In this document: positions 5,635-8,810 of the stretch, piece after piece
Layout of the letters: each line of letters begins with the position of its first letter
Position numbering within the stretch: the first letter of the stretch is position 1
NCBI GenBank assembly: GCA_023422735.1
Contig: JAFAGL010000135.1
Coordinates: 1-8,810 of the forward strand
Origin: Pseudomonadota bacterium
Lineage (GTDB): Bacteria > Pseudomonadota > Alphaproteobacteria > Rhizobiales > Rhizobiaceae
Reading direction: 5' to 3'
Length of the DNA stretch: 8,810 nt
Made by a program: the position numbers and the translations under genes
Notes under the pieces: generated by a model
What the model saw: only the letters and a program-made list of their open reading frames with translations
The model's database searches: none
Told to the model about the DNA's origin: nothing

Positions 5635-6771
5635 ATGAGCGATGCCGTCAATCAGGCGCCCGCGCAGATCCCCGTCACGGTTCTCACCGGCTATCTCGGT
5701 GCAGGTAAAACCACGCTTCTCAATCGCATCCTTTCGGAAAATCACGGCAAGCGCTACGCGGTGATCGTCAACGAATTCGGCGAAATCGGCATCGACAACG
5801 ACCTGATCGTGGAATCCGACGAGGAAATCTACGAGATGAACAATGGCTGCGTGTGCTGCACGGTGCGCGGCGATCTGATCCGCGTGGTGGAAGGGTTGAT
5901 GCGCCGGCCCGGCCGCTTCGATGCGATCGTGGTGGAGACCACCGGCCTTGCCGATCCCGTGCCCGTGGCACAGACATTTTTCATGGATGACGATGTGCGC
6001 GGGAAAACCAGGCTCGACGCCGTCGTCGCGCTTGTCGATGCCAAGCACCTGCCGCTGCGCCTGAAGGACAGCCGCGAGGCCGAAGACCAGATTGCTTTCG
6101 CCGATGTGGTGCTGGTCAACAAGACCGATCTCGTCACCGATCAGGAACTGCGCCAAGTGGAAGCCACGATCCGCGCCATCAATCCTGCAGCCAAGATTCA
6201 TCGCACGACACGATCGGGCGTGGACCTGACTCATGTTCTGGATCGCGGCGCGTTCGATTTGAACCGCGTTTTGATGAACGATCCGCATTTCCTTGAAGAC
6301 GCGCATGACCACGATCATGCCCACGATCATGTTTGCGGCCCCGATTGCGACCACGATCATCACGCACATGGCCATTCACATGGGCACGATCATGACCATC
6401 ATCACGATCACGAATGCGGGCCCGATTGCACGCATGAACATCATAGCCATGGCGACGTGTCGCCGATCCACGATGTAACGGTGCAGTCGATCTCGCTACG
6501 CGCCGGCGATATGGATCCGAAGCGCTTCTTTCCCTGGCTCGACAAGATCACGCAGACCGACGGGCCCAATATCCTGCGCTTGAAGGGCATTATCGCCCTC
6601 AAGGACGATCCGGACCGTTACGTGGTCCAGGGCGTCCACATGATCGTGGAAGGTGACCATCAGCGGCCGTGGAAGGCAGATGAGAAGCGTGAAACGCGGC
6701 TTGTCTTCATTGGTCGCGATCTGGATCGCGAAAAGCTGAGCCGTACCTTTGAAGCCTGCCAGGCCGCCTGA
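5635..6771 (+). CDS. CobW/COG0523-family GTP-binding protein with histidine-rich metal-binding insert
   Basis: The 378-residue protein is a G3E-class P-loop GTPase of the zinc metallochaperone type. The Walker A motif is GYLGAGKTT (19-27). The family hallmark CxCC metal site is Cys72, Cys74 and Cys75 in NNGCVCCTVRGDL. ETTGLADP (101-108) follows, and the base-specificity motif is NKTD (162-165). Between the GTPase domain and the C-terminal CobW_C domain (about 276-375) lies an insert (224-272) with 21 histidines, many aspartates and two CGPDC motifs. This strongly suggests binding or buffering of Zn or a similar metal. Such proteins are thought to use GTP hydrolysis to deliver metal to client enzymes. 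No cobalamin genes are present, so a role in cobalt insertion is unlikely. ATG 5635 has GGAGAGG 6 nt upstream. The WD40 gene starts 5 bp after the stop, so the two form an operon. Confidence 0.93.
   Translation: MSDAVNQAPAQIPVTVLTGYLGAGKTTLLNRILSENHGKRYAVIVNEFGEIGIDNDLIVESDEEIYEMNNGCVCCTVRGDLIRVVEGLMRRPGRFDAIVVETTGLADPVPVAQTFFMDDDVRGKTRLDAVVALVDAKHLPLRLKDSREAEDQIAFADVVLVNKTDLVTDQELRQVEATIRAINPAAKIHRTTRSGVDLTHVLDRGAFDLNRVLMNDPHFLEDAHDHDHAHDHVCGPDCDHDHHAHGHSHGHDHDHHHDHECGPDCTHEHHSHGDVSPIHDVTVQSISLRAGDMDPKRFFPWLDKITQTDGPNILRLKGIIALKDDPDRYVVQGVHMIVEGDHQRPWKADEKRETRLVFIGRDLDREKLSRTFEACQAA
6322..6453 (+). repeat. Internal tandem duplication encoding two His-Cys metal-binding units
   Basis: Residues 230-246 (6322-6372) and 257-273 (6403-6453) of the CobW protein share the pattern HDHxCGPDCxHxHHxHG and are identical at 13 of 17 positions. 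Their starts are exactly 27 codons (81 bp) apart. The intervening HSHGHDHDHH stretch is itself a run of His pairs. Each unit offers two Cys and several His ligands. Confidence 0.75.
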
Positions 6772-6776
6772 GACAC

Positions 6777-7751
6777 ATGCCGACAGTTGCACCGCTTGAC
6801 CTTGATGGTCATTGCCTGGCCGTCGTTTTTCTCGACGGCGTGCCGCATTTCGCCCTTGCCGACGGCGTGGTTCATCGGCTCGACCATGGCCATCAATGGA
6901 CGGAAGTTCACGACGGCTTGTTATGCAGCGTCGTGGATCAAACCGGCAAATCGCTGCTGACAGGCGGCGAAGATGGCAAGATCTGCCGTTCGGGCGGCGA
7001 CAAACCGGTGGAGGTGGTGCATGAAGTGCCCCGCAAATGGATTTCATCGGTCGCCGCCGGCCCGCAAGGTGTGGTCGCCTTTGCCAGCGGGCGCACGGCT
7101 TATGCCAAGCTTGCGAACGGAACGGTTCGGCAGTTCGACCATCCCCGCTCTGTGGAGGGCCTGGCCTTCGCACCGAAAGGTCTTCGTTTCGCAGTCGCGC
7201 GCTATAATGGCGTGACGCTGCACTTTCCCGGAACGGAAGGAAAGCCTGCGGAACTGGAATGGGCGGGCGCACATACGGGCGTGACATTTTCACCAAATGG
7301 CGAATTCCTTGTCACCACCATGCAGGAAAACGCGCTGCATGGCTGGAAGCTGGCGGATGGCCGCCATATGCGCATGACGGGCTATCCAGCCAAGATCAAG
7401 AGCTTTTCCTGGAGCAACAAAGGGCGCTGGCTCGCATCGTCCGGCGCGCCAGCGGCAATCGTCTGGCCTTTCCAGAACAAGGACGGGCCGATGGGCAAGC
7501 CGCCGCTTGAACTCGGCACAAGGGGCAACACGATGGTGACCGCGGTTGCGTTTCATCCAAGCGAGGAAATTCTGGCGATCGGTTATGCGGACGGCATGAT
7601 CCTCGCGGTGCGGATCGCCGACAACAAGGAAATCCTGCTCAAGCGCGAAGGCAAAGGGCCGATCTCCTCCATGGTCTGGGACAAGGATGAACGCCGCCTC
7701 GCCTTTGGCGCTGAAACGGGCGACTGCGGCGTGATCGACATCGCAGGCTGA
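6777..7751 (+). CDS. WD40-repeat beta-propeller protein downstream of CobW
   Basis: The protein has 324 residues and no signal peptide or membrane segment, so it is probably cytoplasmic. Degenerate repeats of about 40 residues are recognisable. Examples are LLTGGEDGKICRSGGD (60-75), AFAPKGLRFAVARYNGVTLHFPG, VTFSPNGEFLVTTMQENALHGWKLADG, WLASSGAPAAIVWPF, and VAFHPSEEILAIGYADGMILAVRIAD. Each shows a small-residue/proline/Gly-turn motif followed by a beta strand ending in an aromatic or aliphatic residue, as in a seven-bladed propeller, though true WD dipeptides are mostly lost. The ATG lies 5 bp after the CobW stop with no clear Shine-Dalgarno, so translation is probably coupled to CobW. WD40 propellers serve as protein-interaction platforms. 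An interaction with the GTPase or its client is an inference from the operon, and no catalytic residues are apparent. Confidence 0.85.
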   Translation: MPTVAPLDLDGHCLAVVFLDGVPHFALADGVVHRLDHGHQWTEVHDGLLCSVVDQTGKSLLTGGEDGKICRSGGDKPVEVVHEVPRKWISSVAAGPQGVVAFASGRTAYAKLANGTVRQFDHPRSVEGLAFAPKGLRFAVARYNGVTLHFPGTEGKPAELEWAGAHTGVTFSPNGEFLVTTMQENALHGWKLADGRHMRMTGYPAKIKSFSWSNKGRWLASSGAPAAIVWPFQNKDGPMGKPPLELGTRGNTMVTAVAFHPSEEILAIGYADGMILAVRIADNKEILLKREGKGPISSMVWDKDERRLAFGAETGDCGVIDIAG

Positions 7752-7766
7752 ACCCTGCCGCCGTCC

Positions 7767-7798
7767 GCATCATCCTGCCAGATCTGTCAGGATGATGC
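7767..7798 (+). terminator. Long perfect hairpin after the CobW-WD40 operon
   Basis: GCATCATCCTG and CAGGATGATGC form a perfect 11-bp stem with a 10-nt loop (CCAGATCTGT), beginning 15 nt after the WD40 stop. Its position fits a transcription end or an mRNA 3' stabiliser. No T-run follows, so it is not a textbook intrinsic terminator and may require Rho or act only as a protective stem. Confidence 0.5.
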
Positions 7799-7817
7799 AG
7801 CGCCGGCCAGAAATGAC

Positions 7818-7846
7818 TTGGAACGTTTCCTGAGAGAACATATTAT
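7818..7846 (+). promoter_or_regulatory. Predicted promoter of the radical SAM gene, giving a leaderless transcript
   Basis: TTGGAA (7818-7823, 4 of 6 to TTGACA) is separated by exactly 17 bp from TATTAT (7841-7846, 5 of 6 to TATAAT). Transcription would begin about 7 bp after the -10, that is at or next to the A of ATG 7853. This fits the absence of any Shine-Dalgarno sequence at a normal distance before that ATG. Confidence 0.55.
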
Positions 7847-7850
7847 GAAC
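7836..7850. promoter_or_regulatory. LexA (SOS) box, GAAC-N7-GAAC
   Basis: GAAC ATATTAT GAAC is a perfect direct repeat of the form recognised by LexA in Alphaproteobacteria such as Rhizobium, Agrobacterium and Rhodobacter. Its 7-bp spacer contains the -10 hexamer TATTAT, the ideal place for a repressor to block RNA polymerase. It ends 2 bp before the start codon of the radical SAM gene. Confidence 0.75.
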
Positions 7851-7852
7851 AT

Positions 7853-8810
7853 ATGGCCTCTCTCAGCACCCGTGAAAAGCTGGCGATCCTTTCGGATGCC
7901 GCCAAATATGACGCTTCCTGCGCCTCGTCGGGAGCCGCGAAACGCAATTCGCTCAAATCCGGCGGGATAGGCTCGACCGAAGGGGCGGGCATTTGCCATG
8001 CCTATGCGCCGGATGGGCGTTGTATCTCGCTGCTGAAGATCCTGCTGACCAATTTCTGCATCTATGATTGCAGCTATTGCATCAACCGCTCGTCTTCCAA
8101 TGTGAAGCGGGCGCGTTTCACGGTTGATGAGGTCGTGCAACTCACGCTGAACTTCTACAAGCGTAACTATATCGAGGGCCTGTTCCTGTCTTCCGGCGTG
8201 ATCCGCTCGCCGGATGAGACGATGGGCGAAATGGTGGAGATCGCGCGGCGCTTGCGCGAGGAACACAGGTTCGGCGGTTATATCCACCTCAAGACGATCC
8301 CCGAATGCGCGCCGGAATTGCTTGATGCAGCGGGAAAATATGCCGACCGGCTGTCGATCAATGTCGAACTGCCGACCGATGAGGGCGTGAAACGGCTGGC
8401 CCCGGAAAAGCGACCGGAGACGATCCGCCTTTCGATGGCCAGCTTGCGCGCGCGCATTGAAGAAAAAGCCGAACCCACCCTGAAGACCAAGCGCCGAGAG
8501 CGATTTGCGCCAGGTGGACAATCAACGCAGATGATCGTCGGCGCGGATGCCACCAGCGATGCGACGATCCTGAAAACCAGCGCGCGCCTTTACGGCTCCT
8601 ATCATCTGCGCCGCATCTATTTTTCCGCCTTCAGCCCGATCCCCGATGCATCTTCCGCGCTGCCGCTGATGAAGCCGCCGCTGATGCGCGAACATCGGCT
8701 GTATCAGGCGGACTGGCTGATGCGCTTTTACGGTTTTTCGGAACAGGAGATCGTTGCCGATCAGCCCGACGGCATGCTCGACCTGCAGGTCGACCCCAAG
8801 CTCGCCTGGG
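7853..8810 (+). CDS. Putative DNA modification/repair radical SAM protein (3' truncated by window)
   Basis: The frame is open from ATG 7853 to the window edge, giving 319 codons of a family normally about 400 residues long. The radical SAM cluster motif is Cys69, Cys73 and Cys76 in NFCIYDCSYCINR. Three more cysteines lie before it: Cys23 in DASCASSG, Cys48 in GICHAY, and Cys57 in DGRC. Other stretches typical of the family are GGYIHLKTIPECAP, RLSINVELPTDEGVKRLAPEK, APGGQSTQMIVGA and REHRLYQADWLMRFYGF. The family (TIGR03916-type) is defined by linkage to a uracil-DNA-glycosylase-like partner, which would be expected just downstream, outside this window. Its reaction is not established; a 4Fe-4S cluster and SAM cleavage are inferred from the motif. 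No in-frame start exists upstream before a stop at 7814. The LexA box supports a DNA-damage role. Confidence 0.92.
   Translation, partial: MASLSTREKLAILSDAAKYDASCASSGAAKRNSLKSGGIGSTEGAGICHAYAPDGRCISLLKILLTNFCIYDCSYCINRSSSNVKRARFTVDEVVQLTLNFYKRNYIEGLFLSSGVIRSPDETMGEMVEIARRLREEHRFGGYIHLKTIPECAPELLDAAGKYADRLSINVELPTDEGVKRLAPEKRPETIRLSMASLRARIEEKAEPTLKTKRRERFAPGGQSTQMIVGADATSDATILKTSARLYGSYHLRRIYFSAFSPIPDASSALPLMKPPLMREHRLYQADWLMRFYGFSEQEIVADQPDGMLDLQVDPKLAW

Noticed and set aside
5593..6375. 260-codon - strand frame opposite the CobW gene
   Set aside because: Its repetitive Met/Val/Ile start is the antisense of the CobW His/Asp codons, so it is an artefact of that composition.
6301..6460. Repetitive CATGACCAC/CACGATCAT words as a possible CRISPR or non-coding repeat
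   Set aside because: The repetition is explained by His-Asp codons in an intact reading frame; there are no regular spacers.
6496..7296. 266-codon - strand frame spanning the CobW-WD40 junction
   Set aside because: It crosses two well-supported + strand genes and has no domain, ribosome-binding site or promoter.
7845..7847. ATG at 7845 as start of the radical SAM protein
   Set aside because: It is 8 nt upstream of 7853 and out of frame with the radical SAM reading frame; it falls inside the LexA box by chance.
7787..8521. 244-codon - strand frame opposite the radical SAM gene
   Set aside because: The + strand frame has the CxxxCxxC motif and family-specific stretches; the - strand frame is its shadow.

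Overview
The window looks like chromosomal DNA from an alphaproteobacterium, most likely of the Hyphomicrobiales (Rhizobium/Agrobacterium/Brucella type). The reasons are moderately GC-rich coding sequence, the style of the LacI, creatininase and CobW proteins, and a GAAC-N7-GAAC element, which is the LexA operator form of that group. There are nine complete genes or gene ends plus one large gene cut by the right edge. I see no insertion sequence, integrase, tRNA, rRNA or CRISPR array.

Left part (1-2100): the end of a membrane protein, then a PuuD-like gamma-glutamyl-GABA hydrolase (+), which converges with a D-2-hydroxyacid dehydrogenase (-) across a 12-bp gap. Middle (2100-3003): two small genes (+) for exported proteins of unknown function. 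They have nearly identical ribosome-binding leaders, and each is followed by a strong hairpin terminator. The second terminator is symmetrical and also serves the LacI gene that converges on it.

Regulators and creatininase (3002-5536): a LacI-family and a MarR-family regulator lie on the - strand. The MarR gene is divergent from a creatininase-family amidohydrolase (+). Metal homeostasis block (5601-7751): a COG0523/CobW GTPase with a 21-histidine metal-binding insert made of an internal duplication, followed 5 bp later by a WD40 beta-propeller gene. A Zur-like imperfect palindrome sits just upstream of the CobW ribosome-binding site, which suggests zinc-responsive control.

Right end (7767-8810): the 5' 319 codons of a radical SAM protein of the putative DNA modification/repair family, which is known to occur with a uracil-DNA-glycosylase-like partner. 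Its start region is the most striking part of the window. A perfect LexA-type GAAC-N7-GAAC repeat encloses the -10 element, and the spacing puts the predicted transcription start at the ATG itself. This suggests an SOS-controlled, leaderless mRNA for this poorly characterised DNA-repair-associated enzyme.
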